DNA of 5,154 nt from an uncultured Clostridia bacterium. Lineage in GTDB: Bacteria; Bacillota; Clostridia; Oscillospirales; CAG-272. Shown here piece after piece: positions 1-4,832 of this stretch. Positions within the stretch are counted from its first letter, which is position 1; each line of letters starts with the position of its first letter. The notes beneath the pieces are model-generated. The model searched no databases. It was not told the DNA's origin and saw only the letters and a list, made by a program, of their open reading frames with translations. A program made the position numbers and the translations under genes. The stretch spans positions 1 through 5,154 of the forward strand of contig CALGZV010000144.1 in assembly GCA_937934385.1 (NCBI GenBank), written 5' to 3'.

Positions 1-37
1 AATCAAATGTATCTCTTTTTCAGAAAAATTGTTTGGC

Positions 38-193
38 TTATGCTTCGGAAAACTGGTCTTTACCTACAGAGCATAACGGACATTCAAAATCGTCCGGCAG
101 GTCTTCCCACTTTGTTCCGGGCGCAATACCGCCTTCAGGATAGCCTTTTTCTTCGTTATATTCCCATCCGCAAATATCACATATGTATTTCAT
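38..193 (-). CDS. Rubredoxin (small one-iron electron carrier)
   Basis: Encodes a 51-residue protein, the usual rubredoxin size (about 52-54). The single Fe(SCys)4 site is visible as C5-x2-C8-G near the N-terminus and C38-P-L-C41 near the C-terminus; the conserved aromatic core (Y3, W10, Y12, W29, F36) and the V-G-K-D-Q-F ending are also typical. The residue after the last cysteine is Ser rather than the usual Gly, a mild oddity. The start is supported by AGAAGGAG at 200-207, six bases before the ATG. It is the last gene of a minus-strand run after rubrerythrin and desulfoferrodoxin, 35 bases behind the latter. In the family, rubredoxin is a cytosolic donor to superoxide reductase and rubrerythrin, which fits this position. 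It lies outside the ORFs of at least 60 codons because of its length. No clear terminator is seen in bases 1-37. Confidence 0.95.
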   Translation of the reverse strand: MKYICDICGWEYNEEKGYPEGGIAPGTKWEDLPDDFECPLCSVGKDQFSEA

Positions 194-228
194 GGTTTTC
201 TCCTTCTAACCTTTACTTCTGAATATTT

Positions 229-603
229 TTATGCTTTCCATAGTCCGTGTAAATTGCAATAAGCATATACAGCTTCAATCTCGTCACTTTCGCAAAGAGC
301 GAAACAAACTTCAGGTTTGTCTCCGGGATGCAATGCCTTTCGCTGATTTCCCTGCTTTGTCTGCAGAGATACCCATTCGATATAATGTTGCTCAGACATA
401 GGATGTGCAACGGATCCTACGCAAACTTTAACATATTTTCCGTCTGAGGTATAAACAGGGATATGCTTTTCTGCTGCAGCTTCTGTTTTCCCCGGAATTA
501 TCTCCTTCATCTTATGACCGCAGCACATTATCGGAACACCCGCATTTTTAACCATTGCAACAATGTTTCCGCAATGCTCACAAATATAAAATTTCTGTTC
601 CAT
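229..603 (-). CDS. dfx: Desulfoferrodoxin, two-domain superoxide reductase
   Basis: A 124-residue protein of normal length for a 2Fe-superoxide reductase. The N-terminal desulforedoxin-like domain (residues 1-37) has the Fe(SCys)4 centre I ligands C8-x2-C11 and the C27-C28 pair. The C-terminal domain has all centre II ligands, H47, H67, H73, C116 and H119 (C-N-L-H), with the catalytic E45-K46 pair just before H47. Family knowledge: it reduces superoxide to hydrogen peroxide without making oxygen, using electrons from rubredoxin, in the cytoplasm. The start has AAAGGAAA at 612-619, eight bases upstream. It lies 20 bases after rubrerythrin and 35 bases before rubredoxin, so the three are very probably co-transcribed and form a superoxide-to-peroxide-to-water chain. 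No key residue is missing. Confidence 0.96.
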   Translation of the reverse strand: MEQKFYICEHCGNIVAMVKNAGVPIMCCGHKMKEIIPGKTEAAAEKHIPVYTSDGKYVKVCVGSVAHPMSEQHYIEWVSLQTKQGNQRKALHPGDKPEVCFALCESDEIEAVYAYCNLHGLWKA

Positions 604-623
604 ATTGCCAGTTTCCTTTTTGC

Positions 624-1166
624 TTAATAGTTTTCAGCATGGATTTCAAAATAACTCTTAGGATGAGCGCAGACCGGACAAACCTCCGGAGCTTTTGTAC
701 CGACTATAATATGGCCGCAGTTGCGGCACTCCCAGACCTTGACCTCGCTCTTTTCAAAAACGGAGACTGTTTCTATATTTTTCAGCAAAGCGCGGTAGCG
801 TTCCTCATGATGTTTTTCAATTGCTGCTACCATACGGAATTTTGCTGCAAGCTCAGGAAAGCCTTCCTCTGCAGCTGTTGTGGCAAAGCCCTCATACATA
901 TCCGTCCATTCGTAGTTTTCACCCTCAGCGGCTGCTTTGAGATTGGCGGAAGTATCTCCGATTCCTTTCAGCTCTTTAAACCACATTTTAGCGTGTTCTT
1001 TTTCATTGTCGGCAGTTTTTAAAAACAGCGATGCGATCTGTTCATAGCCCTCTTTTTTTGCCACAGAAGCAAAATATGTATATTTGTTTCTTGCCTGTGA
1101 TTCTCCGGCAAATGCGGCTTCAAGATTTTTTTCTGTTTGTGTTCCTTTATAGGGATTGTTGCTCAT
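624..1166 (-). CDS. rbr: Rubrerythrin, NADH/rubredoxin-linked peroxidase
   Basis: A 180-residue protein. Residues 1-140 are the ferritin-like four-helix diiron domain with ligands E22 (in A-G-E-S-Q-A-R), E55-x2-H58, E83 and E86 (G-E-N-Y-E), and E117-x2-H120. Residues 143-180 are a rubredoxin-like domain with C147-x2-C150-G and C163-x2-C166. All diiron ligands match the Desulfovibrio vulgaris protein as I recall it; the loop between helices B and C is shorter, a common variant. It reduces hydrogen peroxide to water in anaerobes. An in-frame ATG five codons upstream (1179-1181) overlaps the ribosome binding site, so I chose the start at 1166, which has GGAGG about eight bases upstream. It is the first gene of the operon with desulfoferrodoxin and rubredoxin and has its own promoter at 1197-1225. 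Confidence 0.96.
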   Translation of the reverse strand: MSNNPYKGTQTEKNLEAAFAGESQARNKYTYFASVAKKEGYEQIASLFLKTADNEKEHAKMWFKELKGIGDTSANLKAAAEGENYEWTDMYEGFATTAAEEGFPELAAKFRMVAAIEKHHEERYRALLKNIETVSVFEKSEVKVWECRNCGHIIVGTKAPEVCPVCAHPKSYFEIHAENY

Positions 1167-1196
1167 TTCTTTTTCCTCCATATTTTTATTATTTTG

Positions 1197-1225
1197 ATTA
1201 TATCTTAAAAGTTTTTTATGTGAAA
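1197..1225 (-). promoter_or_regulatory. Probable promoter of the rbr-dfx-rubredoxin operon
   Basis: On the minus strand a perfect TATAAT lies at 1202-1197, preceded at 17 bases by TTTCAC (1225-1220), a weak -35. Predicted start is near 1190, leaving a leader of about 24 bases that contains GGAGG. An imperfect palindrome at 1189-1203 (ATATAAT C AAAATAA) matches 11 of 14 arm positions of the PerR box TTATAAT-N-ATTATAA and would overlap the -10. PerR controls rubrerythrin-type genes in some clostridia, but the area is so AT-rich that the match may be chance. Confidence 0.5.
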
Positions 1226-1259
1226 TCCTTTATCGGCAGATTTTCAGCCTATTTCTGTA

Positions 1260-1349
1260 ATAACTTTTAACTGTCTTTTCCATGATATGTCGGGTACAAG
1301 ACGTTGAGAATCAGCCGCAACCGACATAAAAAGGTAACGTATAACTTTT
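1260..1349. repeat. Bulged hairpin element flanked by 9-base direct repeats (MITE-like candidate)
   Basis: The gap between the DUF134/NifX gene and the rbr promoter holds a more GC-rich island. TATGTCGG (1286-1293) is perfectly complementary to CCGACATA (1321-1328). Beyond a six-base bulge (1280-1285) pairing resumes between about 1272-1279 and 1329-1336, including CTTTT with AAAAG. The roughly 27-base loop can form a GTTG/CAAC inner stem. The same 9-mer, ATAACTTTT, flanks the structure at 1260-1268 and 1341-1349, like a target-site duplication. No run of T follows the stem on either strand, so it is not a normal terminator. It could be a small non-autonomous mobile repeat, a 3'-end stabilising hairpin, or an RNA element. 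The pairing is seen directly; its identity is inferred. Confidence 0.4.
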
Positions 1350-1414
1350 TTCGCAAATCCTGAAATCTGTAGTACAACATTTTTGAAATTAAATTATATG
1401 AACTGTTTTCAGAT

Positions 1415-2209
1415 TCACTTATGACAGCTTCCGCCGTTTCCGCCGCAGCCGTGCTTATTTTCACCGCAGCTATGTCCTTCTCCGTGATGTTCATGACCGT
1501 GATGATTGCAATGAACATCCGGATTATATGCGAGAGTGCCTGTGAGCAAAGCATTTACTGCATCGTCCGCACTGCCGGACACGCCGCCGTACAGTTTGAT
1601 TCCTGCCTCTGCAAGAGCATTCTGCGCGCCTGCTCCGATGCCTCCGCAAATCAGTGCATCGACATTCAGTCCGGAAAGCATTCCGGCTAAAGCGCCGTGA
1701 CCGCTTCCGTTTGTATCAATCACTTTAGAATCTGTGATCTTTTCTCCTTCAATCTCATAGATTTTAAACTGTTCGGTATGACCGAAGTGAGGGAATACAT
1801 TTCCGTTTTCATAAGTTACTGCAATTTTCATAATTTCTGTTTCCTTTCTGCTATCAGTCTGATATGTGACTGAAAAATTAAATTTATTGCATCTTTTGCC
1901 GCAGTATTTCACTGCGGAACCGCCGCATAAAACGTAGTTGCCTCCTGCAATCCGCAGCTCTTTTCCGTTGATGATACAATCGGCAATTTTTTCGCGCGCC
2001 CGTTCATAGATCTCTGTGACTGTCGTGCGGGATATATCCATCTGCAATCCGCATTGCTCATGAGTTTTCTTTTCGCAGTCGATCAGCCTGATCGTCTCAA
2101 ATTCATCTACTGTCAAGACGACCTGCTCTGCATTTTTTATTCCGCATGGCGCGAAGCCGTCATATTTCGGTTCGGAACAAATTCTGCGGTATCGGCTCGG
2201 TCTTGCCAT
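1415..2209 (-). CDS. DUF134 HTH domain fused to NifX/NifB-type cofactor-binding domain with His/Cys-rich tail
   Basis: A 264-residue protein with three parts. Residues 1-95 are a DUF134 domain: the basic start (M-A-R-P-S-R-Y-R-R), V-L-T-V-D-E-F-E-T-I-R-L, and a sigma-like helix-turn-helix at about 49-75, suggesting DNA binding. Residues 95-126 are a linker with several cysteines. Residues 127-231 are a dinitrogenase iron-molybdenum-cofactor-type domain (V-F-P-H-F-G-H-T-E-Q-F, then I-C-G-G-I-G-A-G-A). Residues 232-264 contain nine His and four Cys, a likely metal-binding tail. Such proteins are linked by family to Fe-S or metal-cofactor handling; the exact role is unknown, and no nitrogenase genes are present here. 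The start has GGAGGTG at 2215-2221, five bases upstream. A second start at 1831 (Met127) has its own AGAAAGGA, so the NifX part may also be made alone. It is transcribed divergently from the ferredoxin operon. Confidence 0.88.
   Translation of the reverse strand: MARPSRYRRICSEPKYDGFAPCGIKNAEQVVLTVDEFETIRLIDCEKKTHEQCGLQMDISRTTVTEIYERAREKIADCIINGKELRIAGGNYVLCGGSAVKYCGKRCNKFNFSVTYQTDSRKETEIMKIAVTYENGNVFPHFGHTEQFKIYEIEGEKITDSKVIDTNGSGHGALAGMLSGLNVDALICGGIGAGAQNALAEAGIKLYGGVSGSADDAVNALLTGTLAYNPDVHCNHHGHEHHGEGHSCGENKHGCGGNGGSCHK
1829..1849 (-). promoter_or_regulatory. Internal ribosome binding site and start codon for the NifX-type domain
   Basis: Inside the fused gene, AGAAAGGA (minus strand, 1849-1842) lies about ten bases before an in-frame ATG (1831-1829), exactly where the NifX-type domain begins (M-K-I-A-V-T-Y-E-N). 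The ATG is followed by A, giving an ATGA whose TGA closes the +1 frame, which is open back to a TGA around residue 99. This resembles a translationally coupled two-gene junction preserved within a fusion. Internal initiation is an inference. Confidence 0.4.
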
Positions 2210-2252
2210 ACATACACCTCCGGTTTACGACATATGACGAATATATAATTAT

Positions 2253-2281
2253 ATTATAATCAAAACGCTTGCAGTTTTCAA
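2253..2281 (-). promoter_or_regulatory. Consensus sigma-A-type promoter of the DUF134/NifX gene
   Basis: On the minus strand TTGAAA (2281-2276) and TATAAT (2258-2253) are separated by exactly 17 bases, one mismatch from the full consensus. The predicted start is near 2246, giving a leader of about 36 bases that ends in GGAGGTG. A near-perfect inverted repeat, TATAAT-TAT-ATTATA (2244-2258), overlaps the -10 and start and could be an operator. This is the best core promoter in the window. Confidence 0.75.
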
Positions 2282-2334
2282 GATACTATGAAATTTATTA
2301 GTTGCTTATTTTTCATATTGTAAAAAGCGGGCTT

Positions 2335-2388
2335 TGTGATTTAGTCACTGAATTATATCTCTTTATTCCTTATAATTTATAGTATAAT
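2335..2388 (+). promoter_or_regulatory. Crp/Fnr-type operator and promoter of the ferredoxin operon
   Basis: The palindrome GTGA-TTTAG-TCAC (2336-2348, centre 2342) sits in TGTGATTTAGTCACTGAA. A TATAAT at 2371-2376 would start transcription near 2383, placing the operator centre near -41, the class II activator position of Crp/Fnr proteins; the bases at -35 (CTGAAT) do not resemble TTGACA, as expected for an activator-dependent promoter. A second TATAAT at 2383-2388 is less likely because its start would fall within the AGGAGG at 2392-2397. A near-identical operator lies before the thioredoxin gene at 4452-4464. Confidence 0.65.
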
Positions 2389-2405
2389 AAAAGGAGGATC
2401 ATGTT

Positions 2406-2600
2406 ATGCCGAAAAGAAAAGCAAAAGTCAGCATTCACGAATGCGTAGCATGCGGCTGCTGTATAAAAGTCTGTCCTAAAAACGCTATCACTATTCCAAA
2501 AGGAATCAATGCCGAAATCAATTCCGGTCTGTGTGTCGGATGCGGAAAATGCGCGAAAGAATGTCCTGCAAGCGTGATTACATTGGAGGTAACCGAATAA
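2406..2600 (+). CDS. 2[4Fe-4S] ferredoxin
   Basis: A 64-residue bacterial-type ferredoxin with two full cluster motifs: C13-x2-C16-x2-C19-x3-C23-P and C43-x2-C46-x2-C49-x3-C53-P, in the twofold-repeated arrangement of clostridial ferredoxins. An extra cysteine, C18, sits next to C19. The N-terminus is basic (M-P-K-R-K-A-K). It is a soluble low-potential electron carrier. AGGAGG at 2392-2397 lies eight bases before the ATG; an out-of-frame ATG at 2401 is ignored. It is the first gene of the plus-strand operon, and its TAA overlaps the ATG of the next gene by one base (TAATG), so translation is coupled. That coupling suggests it serves the membrane Fe-S protein encoded next, which is inference. 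Confidence 0.94.
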   Translation: MPKRKAKVSIHECVACGCCIKVCPKNAITIPKGINAEINSGLCVGCGKCAKECPASVITLEVTE

Positions 2601-3184
2601 TGAAGCAAAAAAAGAGATGGTATGACTACCTTTGGATAGCCTCTCTCAGTTATCTGATTTTAGGATTTTTAAATATTCTGTTCGCGTGGCTCGGCCTTTT
2701 GTGCTTTTTCATACCGCTCATTATATCTGTTGTAAAGGGCAATAAAGCATACTGCAACAGATATTGCGGCAGAGGGCAGTTATTTTCGCTTATAGGCGGC
2801 AGATTCGGACTTTCCCGAAAAAAAGATATTCCCAAATGGATGAAATCAAAATATTTCCGATACGGATTTTTGATCTTCTTCTTTGCAATGTTTTTCATTA
2901 TGTTGGGGAATACTTATTTAGTATTCGCAGGAACAAAGGATCTGAGTCAGACAGTAAAATTGCTCTGGACGCTGAAGCTGCCGTGGCATTGGGCATATCA
3001 CGGAACCCTGTTTTCGCCGGGTGTGGCACAGTTTGCTTTCGGTTTTTACAGCGTAATGCTCACTTCTACCGTTCTCGGTTTTATTACAATGATTTTATTC
3101 AAGCCGCGTTCGTGGTGTGTGTACTGCCCGATGGGAACGATGACACAACTTATCTGCCGGGCAAAAAACGGAAAAGACAAATAG
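2600..3184 (+). CDS. NapH-like membrane 4Fe-4S binding protein
   Basis: A 194-residue integral membrane protein. Hydrophobic segments lie at about 11-45 (likely a hairpin), 86-109 and 143-167. Two cysteine clusters frame the membrane part: C52-x3-C56-G-R-G-Q, and W172-C173-x2-C176-P-M-G followed by C186. This is the pattern of the polyferredoxin-like NapH/YccM group (Fer4_5-type), although the first cluster has Gly where Pro often follows the second Cys, and no classical eight-Cys ferredoxin domain is present. A W-H-W-A-Y-H segment (129-134) is a possible extra ligand site. The start at 2600 has GGAGGT at 2585-2590 and overlaps the ferredoxin stop; the longer frame from 2531 lies inside ferredoxin and is rejected. 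Likely role: passing electrons from ferredoxin to a membrane partner, here most plausibly CcdA. Partner and direction are inferred. Confidence 0.85.
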   Translation: MKQKKRWYDYLWIASLSYLILGFLNILFAWLGLLCFFIPLIISVVKGNKAYCNRYCGRGQLFSLIGGRFGLSRKKDIPKWMKSKYFRYGFLIFFFAMFFIMLGNTYLVFAGTKDLSQTVKLLWTLKLPWHWAYHGTLFSPGVAQFAFGFYSVMLTSTVLGFITMILFKPRSWCVYCPMGTMTQLICRAKNGKDK

Positions 3185-3193
3185 GAGACGTTT

Positions 3194-3859
3194 ATGCAAT
3201 ATCTGATTTCATTTCTGGAAGGCGTTACTACCTTTATTTCCCCCTGCCTTCTCCCGATGCTTCCTGTCTATATCTCGTATTTTGCAGGTGGTAACGGAGA
3301 ACGAAGCACAATAAAGACACTGAAGAATGCGCTTGGATTTGTTCTCGGTTTCACATTAGTATTCGTTGCGCTCGGCGCTGTTGCCGGAACGCTCGGCGGG
3401 TTGCTCAGAGAATACCGGACAATTATAAATATTGTTACGGGTGCAATCGTGGTATTTTTCGGACTTCATTTTCTCGGATTATTTGAACTAAATATTTTTA
3501 AAGGAACAAAAGGCTTCGGCAGAGGAAAAGAATTAGGCTTTTTCTCCGCTGTGCTGTTCGGAATAATTTTTTCTGTCGGCTGGACGCCGTGCGTAGGCGT
3601 TTTTCTCGGATCTGCCTTGATGCTGGCTTCTCAGCAAGGCGAAACGATGACCGGGATCATAATGCTCCTTTCATACTCAATAGGTCTCGGGATTCCCTTT
3701 ATTGTAAGCGCGGTTCTTATTGATAAATTGAAAGGCACATTCAATTCCATTAAAAAGCATTACCGTATAATTAATATTGTTTGCTGTATTTTATTAGTAG
3801 CCATGGGCGTATTGATGATGACAGGATTACTTGGCAGAATACTCAGCTTTTTTGAATAA
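3194..3859 (+). CDS. ccdA: CcdA-type transmembrane thiol-disulfide electron transporter
   Basis: A 221-residue, six-helix membrane protein of normal CcdA length. The two redox cysteines are in the family motifs: C18 in S-P-C-L-L-P-M-L-P (helix 1) and C133 in G-W-T-P-C-V-G (helix 4). Hydrophobic stretches lie near 5-30, 47-71, 76-97, 115-145, 152-176 and 192-215. The family moves reducing equivalents from cytosolic thioredoxin across the membrane to extracytoplasmic thioredoxin-like proteins. AGGAGA at 3183-3188 overlaps the preceding stop codon and sits five bases before the ATG. The next gene is a ResA/TlpA-like protein, its expected acceptor, and a thioredoxin gene follows, its expected donor. 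No cytochrome c gene is seen, so reduction of extracytoplasmic disulfides is likelier than cytochrome c maturation. Confidence 0.94.
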   Translation: MQYLISFLEGVTTFISPCLLPMLPVYISYFAGGNGERSTIKTLKNALGFVLGFTLVFVALGAVAGTLGGLLREYRTIINIVTGAIVVFFGLHFLGLFELNIFKGTKGFGRGKELGFFSAVLFGIIFSVGWTPCVGVFLGSALMLASQQGETMTGIIMLLSYSIGLGIPFIVSAVLIDKLKGTFNSIKKHYRIINIVCCILLVAMGVLMMTGLLGRILSFFE

Positions 3860-3873
3860 TGAGGGAGATAATC

Positions 3874-4449
3874 GTGAAAAAATATGGGAAACTGCTTATA
3901 ATTGCAATTGTTTCGGTTGTATTGTTTATTGGAGCCTGGTTTTTATACGGGGTTTTAAAAGAAAATTATGCTCCCGATCTGTTTTCTGACAGATCTACGG
4001 ACACTCAGACGGATGATCAGGAAACTGCCGCAGATCAAACAGCTCCTGATTTTACAGTGTTTGACGAAAACGGAAATAAAGTAAAGTTGTCCGATTATTT
4101 CGGCAAGCCGGTAATTCTGAATTTCTGGGCGTCATGGTGCTATTACTGCAAAGAAGAAATGCCTGATTTCAATGAGGCTTATCACAACAATCCTGATATA
4201 CAGTTTTTGATGGTCAATGTCACAGACGGAAAGCAGGAAACGATATCTTCCGCAAAGAAATTTATTGAAGATTCGGGATATGATTTCCCCGTATTCTATG
4301 ATACTGAACTGGATGCGGCTACAGCATACGGCGCTTCGGGACTGCCAATGACAGTATTTATCGGTAAGGACGGAAAGCTTGTAACATATGCAAGAGGAAT
4401 GCTGAGCGCAGAAAATCTTGGCAGGGGTATCGGTTTGCTCAAAAATTGA
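3874..4449 (+). CDS. Membrane-anchored ResA/TlpA-like thioredoxin-fold protein
   Basis: A 191-residue protein from a GTG start. Residues 5-28 form one uncleaved-looking membrane anchor with no lipobox cysteine, followed by an acidic, Thr/Asp/Gln-rich linker (about 35-56) and a TlpA/ResA domain from A57-P58-D59-F60. The active site is W88-C89-Y90-Y91-C92, and the cis-proline is in S-G-L-P-M-T-V-F. The domain should face the outside. An ATG at 3859 overlaps the ccdA stop (TAATG) but has no ribosome binding site, whereas AGGGAG at 3862-3867 lies six bases before GTG 3874, so I prefer the GTG; the alternative adds five residues. Likely role: reducing extracytoplasmic disulfides with electrons from CcdA, like ResA or the streptococcal Etrx proteins. 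The final target is unknown; no MsrAB gene is present. Confidence 0.92.
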   Translation: MKKYGKLLIIAIVSVVLFIGAWFLYGVLKENYAPDLFSDRSTDTQTDDQETAADQTAPDFTVFDENGNKVKLSDYFGKPVILNFWASWCYYCKEEMPDFNEAYHNNPDIQFLMVNVTDGKQETISSAKKFIEDSGYDFPVFYDTELDAATAYGASGLPMTVFIGKDGKLVTYARGMLSAENLGRGIGLLKN

Positions 4450-4450
4450 A

Positions 4451-4497
4451 TGTGACATAGTCACGGAAAACTGTCAGATAATCGGTTATAGTATAAT
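4451..4497 (+). promoter_or_regulatory. Crp/Fnr-type operator and promoter of the thioredoxin gene
   Basis: A perfect palindrome GTGAC-ATA-GTCAC (4452-4464, centre 4458) sits in TGTGACATAGTCACGGAA, which matches the ferredoxin operator at 15 of 18 positions. Two overlapping -10 candidates follow: TATAGT at 4487-4492 (operator centre near -41, the same spacing as in the ferredoxin promoter) and TATAAT at 4492-4497 (centre near -46). Neither has a recognisable -35. The hairpin is not followed by T residues, so it is not a terminator of the upstream operon, which may partly read through. Confidence 0.6.
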
Positions 4498-4523
4498 TAC
4501 AAAAATAAAAAGGAGAACTTAAA

Positions 4524-4832
4524 ATGTCAGTTATAAAAATCAATAAAAACAATTTTGAAGAAGTAATGAAGAGCGAGAAAAAGGTACTTCTCGATTTCTA
4601 TGCCGACTGGTGCGGACCGTGCCGTATGGTATCGCCCTTAGTTGACGAGATTGCAGATGAAAATTCACAGTATCTCGTCGGAAAGATCAATGTGGATCAG
4701 GAACCGGAACTTGCCCAGACATTCGGCGTGTCAAGCATCCCGACGCTGGTCGTAATGAAAGACGGCAAAGTCGTTTCGCAGTCAGTCGGGGCAATGCCGA
4801 AACCGCAGATTCTTGCTATGTTAGAGGGCTAA
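4524..4832 (+). CDS. trxA: Thioredoxin
   Basis: A 102-residue cytosolic thioredoxin of typical length. The active site is W29-C30-G31-P32-C33, with buried D24 (equivalent to Asp26 of the E. coli protein), cis-Pro P73 in S-S-I-P-T-L, and the family ending G-A-M-P-K-P-Q-I-L. AGGAG at 4511-4515 lies eight bases before the ATG. It reduces cytosolic disulfides and is the standard electron donor to CcdA, whose gene is about 700 bases upstream, so it probably feeds that system. It has its own promoter with a Crp/Fnr-type operator at 4452-4464. Its stop codon lies inside the 3' end of the convergent regulator gene (12-base overlap). No thioredoxin reductase gene is visible in the window. Confidence 0.96.
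   Translation: MSVIKINKNNFEEVMKSEKKVLLDFYADWCGPCRMVSPLVDEIADENSQYLVGKINVDQEPELAQTFGVSSIPTLVVMKDGKVVSQSVGAMPKPQILAMLEG

Noticed and set aside
1..37. Possible terminator or further gene downstream of rubredoxin
   Set aside because: Only a short TTTTT/AAAAA symmetry is visible, with no G-C stem, and too little sequence remains to judge.
555..1022. Plus-strand open frame of 155 codons
   Set aside because: It lies antisense to desulfoferrodoxin and rubrerythrin, whose metal ligands are fully conserved, and no family is recognisable in it.
1328..1350. AAAAAG...CTTTTT inverted repeat as a bidirectional terminator
   Set aside because: The stem is almost all A-T with one G-C pair and an internal mismatch, and the T residues belong to the stem itself; too weak to call.
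1267..1554. Minus-strand open frame of 95 codons running through the intergenic hairpin
   Set aside because: It overlaps the 3' end of the DUF134/NifX gene in another frame, has no ribosome binding site, and its start lies inside a well-supported coding region.
2322..2334. AAAGC-GG-GCTTT small hairpin before the ferredoxin operator
   Set aside because: A stem of five pairs at most with a loop too small to close, and no upstream plus-strand transcript that would need termination.
2531..2599. Longer N-terminus for the NapH-like protein
   Set aside because: The extra 23 codons lie inside the ferredoxin Cys-motif region in another frame, whereas ATG 2600 has GGAGGT and a TAATG coupling.
2764..3294. 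Plus-strand open frame of 176 codons
   Set aside because: It is a shadow in another frame of the NapH-like and ccdA genes, both of which have clear motifs and ribosome binding sites.
4452..4464. GTGAC-ATA-GTCAC as an intrinsic terminator after the ResA-like gene
   Set aside because: The stem is only five pairs and is followed by GGAAAA, not T residues; the repeated copy before the ferredoxin gene shows it is an operator-like element.
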